A DNA stretch of 64,000 bases from Xylaria sp. FL1777. Its lineage: Eukaryota; Ascomycota; Sordariomycetes; Xylariales; Xylariaceae. Under the pieces are notes generated by a model, which saw only the letters and a list, made by a program, of their open reading frames with translations, ran no database searches and was not told the DNA's origin. The DNA lies in NCBI GenBank assembly GCA_022578965.1, contig MU400523.1, positions 310,001 to 374,000 on the forward strand, read 5' to 3'. Positions within the stretch are counted from its first letter, which is position 1. Every line of letters begins with the position of its first letter. The translations under genes and the position numbers were made by a program. Of this stretch, positions 11,176-22,690 are shown one piece after another.

Positions 11176-13077
11176 ATGATGGAATCTCTCGGCGAAGAGA
11201 CATGGGATACTGTCATCTGCGGCACAGGTCTGTCGCAGTCCCTCCTTGCTCTGTAGGTCCTCTGTTTTCCCTCTCCGCTACTTTACCGTATCGACGCTGT
11301 CGATCTGACTGACCCAGCATGCTCCCGCGATGAAGCGCCCTGTCGCGGTCCAAGAAGCGTATTCTTCACCTTGACGCGAACGACTTCTACGGCGAACACG
11401 AAGCAGCGTTGAGTCTGCAGGAAGCCGATGCTTGGGCTCAAGCTCACGCTGGTGCCCATGTCACAGATCAGCTAGACAACCGCCCTGCAATCTCAGAGGA
11501 TAACGCCGGCGAAACCGTTGCTCGAGGAAGTGATGAGGACAGACTCCTGACAGCCCCTGCATTGTCCGGAAAAGATTCCACGATCTTCCGAAATGCACAT
11601 GTGTGGAAGCACCCCAATGCCGAAGCACAAGGATTATCTTTCCCTCGAGCTTATTCTCTTGCCTTGGCCCCACAAATCATTCATACCAAATCAAAGCTTC
11701 TCTCACAGCTCGTTTCATCAAAGGCATACAGACAGGTCGAGTTTCTAGCTGTAGGCTCCTTCTTCGTATACGATGTAACAGATGCCGTCTCTGGTACGAC
11801 ACTGGCCCGTATACCTAGTAGTCGCGAGGATGTCTTCTCTGCACAGTCGATTCCGGCTAAATCAAAGCGAGCGCTAATGAAGTTTCTGAAGTTTGTGATT
11901 GATTATGACTCAGACGAGCAAAAACCTATTTGGCAGGAGCGAGCTAACGATCCACTCTCTCGGTTTCTCGTTGAGGATTTCAAGCTTGAGAAGAGTCTTC
12001 GAGACTCCATCCTTGCGATGACTCTAACCTTAGATGGGAAGGTTACCGTACAGGACGGATTGGCTTCGATCCACCGCCATCTTAGCTCTATAGGACTCTT
12101 CGGTCCTGGTTTTTGTGCCGTATATCCCAAGTGGGGTGGGATATCAGAGATTGCTCAGGTAGGATGCCGTGCAGGAGCAGTTGGTGGTGGCATATATATG
12201 CTTGATACTCTAGTATCCATGGACGAGCTTGATAATGGCGGGGAGATCCGCCTCAAATTATCGAATGAAGTCTCAATCCGGACTACCGCCCTCATCACCT
12301 CGCAGCAAACTTACTCAACCAATTCGCAAACTATCTCCCGACTCGTGGCTGTTATTAACTCGCCTATTCAGTCACTATTTGAGACCATAGCAGAGGGTGC
12401 TCCGACCCCAGCTGTTGCCGTTGTTGCGTTTCCTCCAGGCTGTCTTCCAAATAATTCTCAGCCTGGATCAGATGTCCCAATTTACGCGTTTGTGCACTCT
12501 AGTGAAACTGGAGAGTGTCCTTCGGGTCAAAGTGAGTCTCAAATCCAGTCTACTCCTGAATTTCTTTTATTTTGGTGTTATGATGATCCAATAAATCGAA
12601 TACTTATCTACATTGTCTGAGCTTTGCTTTGACGAATCTTAACCTCTGACAACCTGATTGCACCAACATTTATCAATAATTCTTAGTCGACGATAGCTCA
12701 ATGAAATTTACTAACCAGCCTCGATCTTGATAGGTGTCGTGTACTTGACTATGCAAGCAACACCACAGTCCCCGCATATTCTTGATCTCGCCTTGAATGC
12801 CCTGCTGCAAGCCGTGACGATCACCACGGATGTTTTATACAAGCTATACTATGAGCAAGCGACCAGTTCTCGCCAGTCAGTAGTGATTCCGCAAAGCAGT
12901 GCTACTGTGTTTGAGTTCCCATCCCCCTCACTTAGCCTAGCATTTGATGATGGAAGCCTAGATGCCGTGCAGGCAGCCTGGAAGCTCGTAACAAAGGATG
13001 AAGCCTTAGACGATACATTCATGCAATTCGAGGATCGCGAAGGTATGGGTGATGAAGACGACGATGTCTACGACTAA
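11176..13077 (+). CDS. MRS6: Rab escort protein (Rab geranylgeranyltransferase component A), Mrs6
   Basis: Rab escort proteins bind newly made GDP-Rabs and present them to Rab geranylgeranyltransferase for C-terminal prenylation. Exons are 11176-11252, 11336-12531 and 12734-13077, giving 538 aa. The introns are 11253-11335 (GTAGGT...GAAG, phase 2) and 12532-12733 (GTGAGT...ATAG, phase 1). Splicing restores the GDI/REP nucleotide-fold start WDTVICGTGLSQSLLALALS, then KKRILHLDANDFYG. Further family signatures follow: GPGFCAVYPKWGG, then a GCRAGAVGGGIYML stretch. The acidic C-terminus (DEDDDVYD) is typical of the fungal proteins. An in-frame ATG at 11089 exists, but the family normally begins just before the WD(T/V)VICGTG motif, so 11176 is preferred. 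It is convergent with REC8. Confidence 0.9.
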
Positions 13078-13584
13078 AATGGTTATCAATTATGCCGTTT
13101 TTAGTATCAAATGTCTATCTAATCAATACCTATTTATTTAGTGTTACAATGTTCGTAACGACAGTAGCACCTAATAAGATGTTCCCTCTAACACACGCAG
13201 AGCTGACTTGCTCTTAGTTATTTAAATTTCAACATAATGATCAATGCCATCAACGGAATCATCTTTATTAATACCGAGAGTCAAATACCAGCCATATTGG
13301 CGGGTTCTAGCTAGTACGATCGCCATGATGTGACAAACAAATCCATGAGGTGAATCATACCCTCTTTCCCGTCGAAATTGTGACTTGATAGCTAGTTCAC
13401 AACGTCCCCATAATAGTGAGTGACCTTCTATACTGCGGAAGAGGTTTGCTCATTTGGTCCATGTGTCTCGCTCCATCCTTCATACCCGAAAACTCAGTTT
13501 GCCTCTTGGGCAATAGCCAGTATAGGTGTGTGAATATGCATATCATGATGCCACTTACTCAGTTCAAGGCCTATTCCCTAAAAA
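13078..13584. other. Convergent 3' intergenic spacer MRS6/REC8
   Basis: Only 507 bp separate the two stop codons. The spacer is AT-rich and holds no gene; it must contain both 3' UTRs and polyadenylation signals, which probably overlap or abut (inference). Confidence 0.6.
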
Positions 13585-15772
13585 CTAAGCAGCAACTGTC
13601 TTCATTCCAATCCAAATAGCGCCGTACGGCGTCTGGTCAGCGTCATGTTGTTCAACATACACTCTACCCTTGGTAACGAGGCAGAGCGTATGGTAAAAAG
13701 CCTGCGCAGCAGTCAACCGTGGCGTAGCTTGTGGCATGAATAAGTCGTCGAAGGCAAGCCATTTCCGATTAATGCCGAAGTCACTGTCATGCCGGCGCTC
13801 GCCGTTCTGATCGATAGCATCTTGGATAAAGTTGACAAAGTTGTGTCCCTCCCTATCGAGCTGTGCAAAGAGACGATCGTTCTGTGCCTGTATCTCTGCA
13901 GCGGTGAGCTCTACATCTAGTTCATGACCCTCGAGATCAAGATCATGAACTCCCATTGCATCGAAAGAGTCCGCCGATCCAAATCCGCCACCGAAATCGA
14001 TTTCGCTTCCAAAGCCACCCATAGGTGCATCATCGCTGTAACGCATAATATCTTGGGACTCGCCGCGTTTACCCAAGGGACTAGAGATGTCGCGGCCTTG
14101 CTGAGCCGGATTGGGGGCGCGGGCTGATGATCCAGGTATCGCCGAAGAGCCGCGATTCCAAGGTAAAAGTGTAGAGGACAAATGATCTGACATGGGGCGC
14201 TCGGCCTCTCTAGCAACTTCTGGGAGAGCTTCATCAGTGAAAGTATCGTGGAGATTGAGGAATTCATCTTCTGGGGCCGCCCTAGCTTGTTCCTGTTCCC
14301 CAACATTCTCTATGAGTCTGGGTCTAACACGTCGCTCTCCCTCCTTTTCTTTGTCCTCGATTGCTTCCGATGCAGTGCGACGTCTGCCACGGGGTTGCTT
14401 AACCTCAATTCCAGTAACCGTCGTAAATAGTACATCGCCAGAGAATTCAACAGCTAAGGGATGTATAAGTCCCGGTACACCAATATTTTGACCGATGTTA
14501 CTGATCCCAAGGCCGAAAGTAAGAAGCATTGCGTTTCTCTTCGCTCGGGTCGCGGAGATTGAGCGAGTTGGGTAGGTACCGCAATTTTCTAAGTATTGGG
14601 ACTGCCAATTACGAATAGCCCTTCGCGGAAGTTGGGTTTCCTCATCAATCCACCGCTTTCTTTTTCTGAGAGCTGACGCTTGTCGAACGGGTTTCTTGTC
14701 ATGTTGCCATGCTACATGCTGTTGGCGCTCAGGGTAGGGCTCTGCTTCTGGAAGCGGCTCCTCCCCCATGATTATGTCTTGGTCGTCAAGTATAGGCCGC
14801 TCATCGAGCTGTGCAACATTGGTTGGCACATCGCCTTCACCCCGGATAAGTGGCAAGGGAGGAAGTTGCGGTTCCTCCTCAGTCACAATCGGCTCTGCTG
14901 ATTCGACAATGTTTCCGTTCTCATCAATCTCAATACCCCAGTCCCCCTGCGTACCGAACACGTCGTCGTCTTCTTGGGTCAAAATAAGTGGCTCGTCGCC
15001 TGGTTTTTGCGCTGAAGATAGGTCTCCGAGCCCAAAGGGGGATCCGCGGTAGCCCGACGAACTTGAATGACCGATATCAAGCTGGATCGTAAAACCCCGC
15101 CCTGGGCTTCGGGAACCCGAGAGCTGGGAACCTTGTGGGGACATTTGAGACGACGTCTTTTGGGTATCTACCTGGCTGATAACAAGAGTCTCCAGCTCGA
15201 ACTTCGGTAGTGGCATGCTGGGATCGAATGCTCGGTCATCCTCAATTAAGTTGTCTTCTGGCCTTTCTAGGCGTCAGCCTGCCCAAACCGAGGCTGATAG
15301 ATGCCTACCTAGCTTTCCCCGCTTCAGAGTCCAGTTGATTGTCAGGAAATGCCTTGAAGAAAAACTTCATTTGGTCCTGGATCTTCTTGGCGTCGGCGAC
15401 TAGGTAGGTGCATTGCTGGTTATGCACACGTGAAACGCCATATAGAAGGTTGCCTTGCAACCGCAGTGCAATGGGTGCACCTGGCTCAAGAATCTTTCCG
15501 CATGCTCTTTGCACATCAACCTCTTGTATGGCCTTGCGAGTTACCCTCCTCGTACTCGACGTGTTGCCAGTGGTAGCAACAAGCCTGAAACATATCAGCA
15601 ATATCCTTCGCGCTCTTCAACGCCAAAGAAAGAAATTAGCAGGTTATATATATCTTACCAGATGGTAGCAACGCCATATTGGCGGCTTGTCAAAACTATG
15701 CGGCTCGGTCAGCATCTAGGGTCGGGAGATCTTAAGACTCTAGCAATGCCTACTTTCGTGACTGTAGAACAT
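13585..15772 (-). CDS. REC8: Meiotic cohesin kleisin Rec8
   Basis: Rec8 is the kleisin that closes meiotic cohesin rings and is cleaved by separase. Four exons were worked out: 15772-15754 (19 nt), 15695-15659 (37 nt), 15584-15309 and 15262-13585, giving 669 aa with every junction in frame. The introns are 58, 74 and 46 nt. The joined N-terminus reads MFYSHEILTSRQYGVATIWL and runs on into ALRLQGNLLYGVSRVHNQQC, the Rad21/Rec8 N-terminal domain that contacts SMC3. The middle is long, acidic and disordered. The C-terminal 50 residues (LTAAQAFYHTLCLVTKGRV) form the winged-helix domain that binds SMC1. The LYGVSRV...QQC wording favours Rec8 over Rad21/Scc1. The first two exons total only 56 nt, so automatic gene models could miss them. 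Confidence 0.88.
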
Positions 15773-17444
15773 GACAACGTCTAGTCGCCAGGTTGCCAAC
15801 GCGGATGGACAATAAATATGCCTAAAAAACTGTTTACAGTTCGGCTCTTAAACCATAGAGTCCCTAACCATGCTAGCGTACGCAATAAAAAGAGGATGTC
15901 AGAAGATATAAGTCGACAAGGGAGTGTAGGCACAAAATCGTGCAAGTTGACTGAGGGCTGAAGGGTGATTGAGATGAAGAGTGTCTGGTTTTAGGTGAGT
16001 TGGTGGGATGCAGGTGAGCACTCGAGTTAATACTTCCATTGTACTCAGTACTTACTTATCTAGGTAGGTAGGTAGTAACATAAAAAAGTGCCAGGTAGTC
16101 ACTTCCAGTGTGAACCTTGAGTGGCAATAGAAGTGTTAAAACGCATGCTAAGGAAGGCACGCAAATCTCAAGCGGGTTTAAACCTGCCATTGACACAATC
16201 ACACAAGGTAGGTACCTACCTAAATTTGATGTATCTTGTGATAGGTAATGTAGGTACATCCCACAACTATTAAAAGTACCGAGGATTCACTAGGTAGGTA
16301 CCTAGCTACCCAGGCACCTGGCTGAATTTACCGACTTTACTTGATCATGCTGACTTTCTGCTGTAGTTGTTAGATTATAGTTTTGTCAGTTACTTTACCA
16401 CCTGCATGTAGTTACTATTAATTTGCCGTGTGCTAGGCTGGACCTGTTGTTGGCCTTCGGTGACTTTTAATACACCCGGTACTATATAGCTAAAATATCA
16501 GTGGATGTCTACATGCTTGGTGTTGTTGAAGTATGCCTACTACAGACATTGCCTAGCTTATTCCACCTAACTCACGATTTTGTATTTTTAGGTATGGTTC
16601 TAGTTCTTAAGACATGTTTTGGGAGTTGCCTTAGTTTCTTTATATACGTAAATGGAGGACCAATAGCTATTTTGCTTGCCTGCCTCATACTTACGCATAG
16701 GTACTTACTTAGCAGGGAGATATCTAGTGTACCGGTACCCGGATAGCATAAAGCACTTACATAAAGGGTACCTGTAAATCCCAGACCACAAACGGCCCTG
16801 GAAAGCACTCTGGCGGAATGAGCCCTGTCGGACTAGAAGCACACTCCAGTCGAGAATGTGTATCGTCGAAATCTTATGGACTGGTGGTTACCTTAGGTAC
16901 TTAAAGCTAGGCTTGCAGATTATTAATAAATTGAACCGGGCCGTTGCCATGCCGGTAGAATGAAGTTAGGCCGGCCAATCATCTGTGCTGGATGTGACAC
17001 AAGAATGTCGCGCATGCCAAGACGCCCTAGATAGGATACCTACGTAGGTACTTACTTATATTTATTAATCATTGATCTGTCTGCTGTTCGGTTTCGCCTC
17101 CCACTCCCATCACATACATAGGTAGTGCGCACCCTCAGATTCGATCCTCGTATCCTTACCTACTGCCAGGGTTCCCTGTCGTCTATTGTCTTTGTAGCTT
17201 CATGTGATGGAACGCCTTTGCTTTTCCTTTCGTCTGCTATACAACGAGGCGACCACTTGACAGGTGCTGGTATCTGCCTTCTTCGGTGGCAAACGAGCTT
17301 CTTCCACAGCATACTTACCTAAACTACCTAGTAAGGTAGGTGGGTATACAGAACCTACTTAAACATTTCCAAACATCAAGCCCTTCAAGTTCTTGAACCG
17401 TCTACAGCTTGTAAAATCTTTACACCCTATACATTATATATACG
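15773..17444. other. Intergenic region REC8/ALO1 with dense TAGGTAGG tracts
   Basis: About 1.7 kb between divergent REC8 and ALO1, holding both promoters and no supported gene. TAGGTAGG/ACCTACCT tracts are unusually dense at 16060-16080, 16206-16221, 16255, 16292-16310, 17040-17055 and 17320-17345. A TATATATA tract lies just before the ALO1 ATG. Confidence 0.6.
16206..16221. repeat. 16-bp perfect palindrome AGGTAGGTACCTACCT
   Basis: A self-complementary 16-mer made from two head-to-head AGGTAGGT units. It is the clearest palindromic example of the TAGGTAGG family in the window. Confidence 0.9.
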
Positions 17445-19022
17445 ATGGACCCCCTCTTGATCGCTGAGCTCGCCAAGTGCGATGACGGGATCCCCTTCAA
17501 CCCCAAGCTGCATCATGTCCACAGTACCTGGGCTAAGACTTTCCTATCTCGCCCGGATCTCTACTTCCAGCCCGAGACGCTCGCACAGATAACAAAGATT
17601 GTGAAGCTAGCACATAGATGCCACCGCCGCATTACGACCACTGGTTGCGGCCATTCTCCCAGCTCACTGACTTGTACCTCGTCTTGGCTCGTGAATCTCG
17701 ACAAGTACAACCGCATTCTGTCTCTCGACCAGAGTGCCGGCATTGTGGTAATGCAGGCAGGTATCCGCTTATACCAGCTTTGCGACGAATTGGCGAGGTA
17801 TGGCCTCGCCATGCCCAATCTTGGAAGTATCAACCAGCAATCCATTGCCGGCGCCATATCTACCGGCACTCACGGCTCCAGTCTTAGCCATGGTATCATG
17901 TCAGAAAGCGTTCTATCACTACGTATCACTACTGCCGATGGAGTTTCACGCTTCTGTTCCCCTGAGAATGACCCAGAGCTATTTCGTGCTGCTGTACTCT
18001 CCCTCGGTGCATTGGGGATCATCACTGAGATCACCTTCCAAGCTGTTCCCGAATTTACTCTGAAGTGGAAACAAGTCATTGATGCTGATTCAAAAATGAT
18101 AAATTCTTGGGATAAGGGCCTCTGGACACGGGCCGAATTCGTTCGAGTCTGGTGGTATCCCTACACGCGACGTGCGGTAGTTTGGTCTGCGGAGAGGACA
18201 TCTGAGCCACCCTTTGATCCTCCAACATCCTATTATGGGGGTGCACTTGGCTACTATGTCTACCATAACCTGCTCTACCTTGCACAATATGTTCCACGCA
18301 TTCTCCCATGGGTCGAGTGGTTTGTATTTGGCATGGAGTTCGGGTTCTCGAACGGCTCAACGACCCAGGCCATTCAACCCAGCCGTCAGGCGTTACTTAT
18401 GAATTGCCTGTATTCCCAGTATGTGAATGAATGGGCAATCCCACTCCACAAAGGCCCCGAGGCTTTGCGGAGGCTGAGTAGCTGGTTGAACCAATTGTCA
18501 CCCGCCGATTCGGACTATGTGCCACATAATATTCCGTTCTCTGCCCAGGACCTGTGGGTGCATGCTCCAGTCGAAGTACGAGTTTCTGACAACTCTTCAG
18601 CCACACCAAACAGCCGGCCATATCTCGACCCAACAGATGAAGATGGCCCAACCCTATACCTCAACGCAACACTCTACCGACCTTACTATCATGATCCGCC
18701 TTGCCGTGCCCGTTACTATGAGGCATTTGAGTGGCTCATGTTAGATTTGGGTGGTCGTCCTCACTGGGCAAAGAATTTCCAAACGACAGGCGAGGACCTC
18801 GAGAAAATGTATGGCAATAAGATTCAGCAGTGGCGGAAGATTCGGGAGAGGGCTGACCCTGATGGTATTTTCATTGGACCTTGGCATCGTCATAACGTCC
18901 TAGGAACTGGAAATACACTTCTACACGAGGAGATTGATGTTGGCTCAACGAAGGTGTCCGACACAGCAATATTTTTTAGAGGCGCTGTTCCAACGGGAAG
19001 CAATGTTTCAAAGAAAGGGTAA
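17445..19022 (+). CDS. ALO1: D-arabinono-1,4-lactone oxidase
   Basis: FAD-linked oxidase of the outer mitochondrial membrane that converts D-arabinono-1,4-lactone to D-erythroascorbate, the fungal counterpart of ascorbate. Intact 525-aa frame with no intron, matching the family's usual length of about 525-560. The FAD-binding PCMH region carries TTTGCGHSPSSL, with H70 as the likely covalent flavin attachment site, and AGAISTGTHGSS near residue 140. The C-terminal ALO domain has GRPHWAKNF around residue 439 and ends with the conserved DPDGIFIGPWHR. A hydrophobic stretch around residues 265-295 fits a membrane anchor. The start lies directly after a TATA-like leader. Confidence 0.93.
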   Translation: MDPLLIAELAKCDDGIPFNPKLHHVHSTWAKTFLSRPDLYFQPETLAQITKIVKLAHRCHRRITTTGCGHSPSSLTCTSSWLVNLDKYNRILSLDQSAGIVVMQAGIRLYQLCDELARYGLAMPNLGSINQQSIAGAISTGTHGSSLSHGIMSESVLSLRITTADGVSRFCSPENDPELFRAAVLSLGALGIITEITFQAVPEFTLKWKQVIDADSKMINSWDKGLWTRAEFVRVWWYPYTRRAVVWSAERTSEPPFDPPTSYYGGALGYYVYHNLLYLAQYVPRILPWVEWFVFGMEFGFSNGSTTQAIQPSRQALLMNCLYSQYVNEWAIPLHKGPEALRRLSSWLNQLSPADSDYVPHNIPFSAQDLWVHAPVEVRVSDNSSATPNSRPYLDPTDEDGPTLYLNATLYRPYYHDPPCRARYYEAFEWLMLDLGGRPHWAKNFQTTGEDLEKMYGNKIQQWRKIRERADPDGIFIGPWHRHNVLGTGNTLLHEEIDVGSTKVSDTAIFFRGAVPTGSNVSKKG

Positions 19023-19656
19023 TATCCGTTTCTTGCAAACTATAACGGGCGAGCCAGGTCTCTAATACATTATTCTAAATATTTTCCTTTGCTCATTAGT
19101 TTTGACGATATGGTAAAGACCATATAGTTTCTGGACACTCCCCTTTTGCCCATAATTCAACCTGTCAAGTCTGGTTATGAAACCAGCGTAGGCTCAACTG
19201 CCTAGAGGCTCTGTACTGTACAAGGCAGACAGAAGGAGGTCGATGTATTTAGGTATCTCCTAGGCGACGACGGAGACCACAAGCGACCGATTTGCGTCTG
19301 TGCTTGATCTCCTCAGCAACGTACGTAGGTATTTTAGCTGTTGCTTTAATATGTCTCGCCTTTGTAGTTTACCAAGCTTAACACACAAACACCCCGCCAT
19401 GAACATTCCAACACTATTACCTCACCCCATCTGAGCACCCCAGCCCAATTATCAAAACCATTTGTCTCCTTCACAAGACCGAATTCTCTACATTGTCACC
19501 GAATACGTTGGTTAGCAGTATCAGACTACAGGTATACACACTCTCATCATCATCGATCGAATCCATGAATTGCCATTTGATGCGCTATCTATCTACACTC
19601 CGATCTGCTCCTTGTACTGATATTGACTGGTCCAATTTTAGTCCACGTAAGAAGCA
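19023..19656. other. Intergenic spacer
   Basis: 634 bp between ALO1 and the next same-strand gene. It is pyrimidine-rich towards the downstream start. No gene or RNA is recognised. Confidence 0.6.
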
Positions 19657-22214
19657 ATGAGTGCACGGGCACTACTTCGACGGCCTCTCTGGCTGCCTCG
19701 TTCATCCGACAATACCTACTATGTGGGTGCCAACGCACTTACTGAGCAGGCCTGGGACACTATCTTTGACAACCTATCAAAACATCCCGATCTTGACTTT
19801 GGTGCCTTTGGGGTTAGTGATTATGATACGAAAGTCTACATCCGCGAGAGACTGGCATGCCTGTTGCCCGACAACAACTATCAGTACAGTCGTGATCAAG
19901 TTTTGGTTTGGATGTCCCTGATGACTAACCCTTTGACTGTGTCTAATGAGGACTTGCAAAACGTTGTCGCGATGGAAGAATTGAAATTGTTCTCTTCATA
20001 TGAGAAGGCTGTAATGCCTAAGTCACGCGGCTTCTTTGTCTACACATGGGCCATGTCAGTTTTCGAGTTTGGTATTCTCGTTGAATACATGAAGAACGAA
20101 GAGAAAACTGTCCATGAATTGGTCGCTTGGCATGACTTCATTGCCAACAATCCCACCGATCAAATATTCATTCGCTACATAGGATCATGTGCTATTTCCG
20201 AAGGGTCGATTGAGCCTATGGTGAATATCTACGACGAAACCGAGGATGCCCGATCCGGAATTCTGGCCGACTTTTATAAAGCCCTTCTTGCCGTCCTCCC
20301 TACCGTTGCTGCAACCTGTCAATGCTATCTCCTTAAGCATATCGCCACATCCGCGGAAGATGAAGAAGGTCTTCACGAGCTAGTGCATTCGATTCTGATT
20401 GAATTCTTTGGCGCCTCTTTTGTTCTCAACCGTCACCCAGACAGCAATTCGCCTCGATGGCTCACTGAGCGTAATGTTTTGTTAGCCGACCTTAACTTGC
20501 GTTTCGATAATAGTGTGCTGGAACAGGGAGTCAGGTGCCCGGCTACCGTAGCTGCTAGGCTTCAGAATCATTTTAAGAGCATCAAGAATTATGTCGTCCA
20601 TACTTCAGAAGTCACAGACATAAGCAGTGGTGTGTTTCGGTTCAATGAAGCGAAATATGCAGCTTTACTGGGCCAATCTATGCCACGGTTTTACAAACGT
20701 GAAAGAGCTATCAGTGAGGAGAACTCTGACCCAAGTGAATTTCTATCTGGTAGCAGTTACTGACTCTTGTGTTGAAGTGGTTGTTGCAGCACGAGACATG
20801 CACATCAATGATTACATGCACAGTCGTCCTTTTTCCTTTAGCCGCAACCCAGACAATCAACTGGTTGGTCAACTACTCAGCCACTTCAAGCATCTGGATC
20901 TGCGTTCGATGCATGCCGAGCCTTTTGCATACTACTGTCTAGCTCCCTGGCCAAAGCATGAATCACTCGAGATGGCTGTTGTAAGTTCTTTGATCTGGAC
21001 CTCAGATCCTCTTTTCAACTAATAACATGCTCAAGGAATTCATGTGGGACTACTTCATGATCGTCAAGCCGGTGGTGTAGGTCACCTTCGGTAAAGAGAT
21101 GGCGGCATTTGTTATCAGCAAGTCCGGCTACGACGGCCCTTACACCACGGAGGTATTTCTGGACGAAGTAGGTCAGCCGATTCAAAGACTGATAGGCAAT
21201 CATAATTTCTTTCATGTGCCACTTTTGGACCCCAGCCGATGCCGTTACGGTCTTGACTCAGTCGACAAGGCAGCCCGGAAGTTCATGCAAACGTCCTTCT
21301 GGAACGCCATGCTTATTGCTGACAAGGTCATGAAAGTCCTCGACGACATGGACACTGTTGAGCAAGAAATTGCTAAATTGAATCCACCCTGTCTTCAAGT
21401 TCGCCGTACCAACGAAGCTCTCCCGGCCGAAGTTCTCTCTGACGAAGCTCTCTTGGACGAAGAGGACGGTGGTTCTGTCTACCAAAGAGCTTCAGACAGC
21501 ATATGCTCCTTGGCTATGCAGCTATTTCAAAACACATTAACTACTACCGACGTAGGTAAAGCGCTCTCTGTGGAGTTTGATGAAGACTCTCTGGCGCTGA
21601 GTGAGGTAGTCAAGAATGAACCCCTGTTCATGCCCTGAGTGTCCCCTTCGACACACAAGTTCCCAATCCCTCGCACTATCGATGACGCTCGATCATTTGA
21701 CGACCATTATCACATGCTCTACGAGTTGATACAACCGTCTAAATCCTGGCGAAATGCCTTGTAATGCTTGGGAATTGTCGGGGGACTTGGAAGATCTTTT
21801 GGTTCCCAACCATGCCAACCATCCGATTGATGTTGTACTCTATTGTCCCTTACGACCATTTGGTACCACCTCAGCCCTTCTATCGCCCATACGCCTGCGA
21901 CCCTGACAATACTTCTTCCAGCAAGGACATTACCTGCTCTCACTACCAGAGAACTGCTGGTATGGTATTAGGGAGGAATAGGATGACTCGGTCATCTTGA
22001 GCTCGTCTCTACTTCGTCGCACTTCATTTTCCTGTTTGTTTGTTCCCCCACCTTTGTTGTCTATACCGCTGATAAGCAACAAAATGCCCCGAAACCCTCT
22101 CTCTGGTTTCTCCAAGCTCTCGCAAGCAAGGACAATGACCAGGGAGCATTGGTGGAAAGATTCCACTACTCGTGTTTCGGCGGTTCATCAATTGCAAACC
22201 GTCAGAATATATAG
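19657..22214 (+). pseudogene. Unrecognised fungal gene, apparently decayed by in-frame stops
   Basis: I do not recognise the family. The 5' part reads as good coding sequence: exon 1 19657-20749, a 40-nt intron 20750-20789 (GTAGCA...TTGCAG) and exon 2 20790-20980, all in frame. After a GTAAGT intron the third exon has two possible starts. From 21036, following a good branch site, the frame hits TAG at 21078-21080 after 14 residues (442-aa product). From 21081, using that TAG as the 3' splice site, the frame stays open to TGA at 21636-21638 (613 aa). Coding-like sequence then continues in the same frame past that TGA to a TAA at 21762, shifts frame, and resumes in the original frame from about 21985 to TAG at 22212-22214. 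Repeated stops in coding-like sequence point to a pseudogene. An intact 613-aa gene is the alternative. A short FIRYIG stretch near residue 173 is only weakly reminiscent of GIY-YIG-type folds. Confidence 0.55.
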
Positions 22215-22690
22215 CTAGAAAACTGTAATAAAAGTTCAGATTCGTCTAAAACTTCGCTTAGTTATGTTTTATAATTTTCGTGAATGTGATGGTGGCGTGT
22301 GCGTCAAGCCCTCTCTTATTGGGCATATAAAGGACTTCCCAACTCGAGGAATTGACAACCCAACTGACTGGTTTTTGCTTTAGCGATAAGACGAGGGGCA
22401 CATCATCTCCCTCATACAAGGCCAGACTCCCTGTAGTTTATGAAAAGGTAGATTATTTGAACGGTGTAGAGGATTGTTGGGTATATTAGTTGTAGTCTCT
22501 GCTAGACTATATCCCGCTCTTAGGTAACATGGCCTTCTGCTGGAGGTTAAAGATGTATATCCTTAGTGTCATAAACGAGCAGAAATAGAGGACACCTTGG
22601 TAAACAAGCAAACATCGTAGTTTATGGCGAGATATGCGCAGGTGCTTCGGCACCGGGTATCATTAATTTTTCATTCCTTCTATATGCAAA
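22215..22690. other. Convergent spacer upstream of the RRP43 stop
   Basis: 476 bp between the decayed gene and the 3' end of RRP43. AT-rich with no gene; it presumably carries the RRP43 3' UTR. Confidence 0.55.

Noticed and set aside
12532..12733. MRS6 reading straight through intron 2 to the stop at 12620
   Set aside because: The frame after GTGAGT loses conserved sequence, while splicing to 12734 gives an in-phase 115-codon continuation with the typical acidic end.
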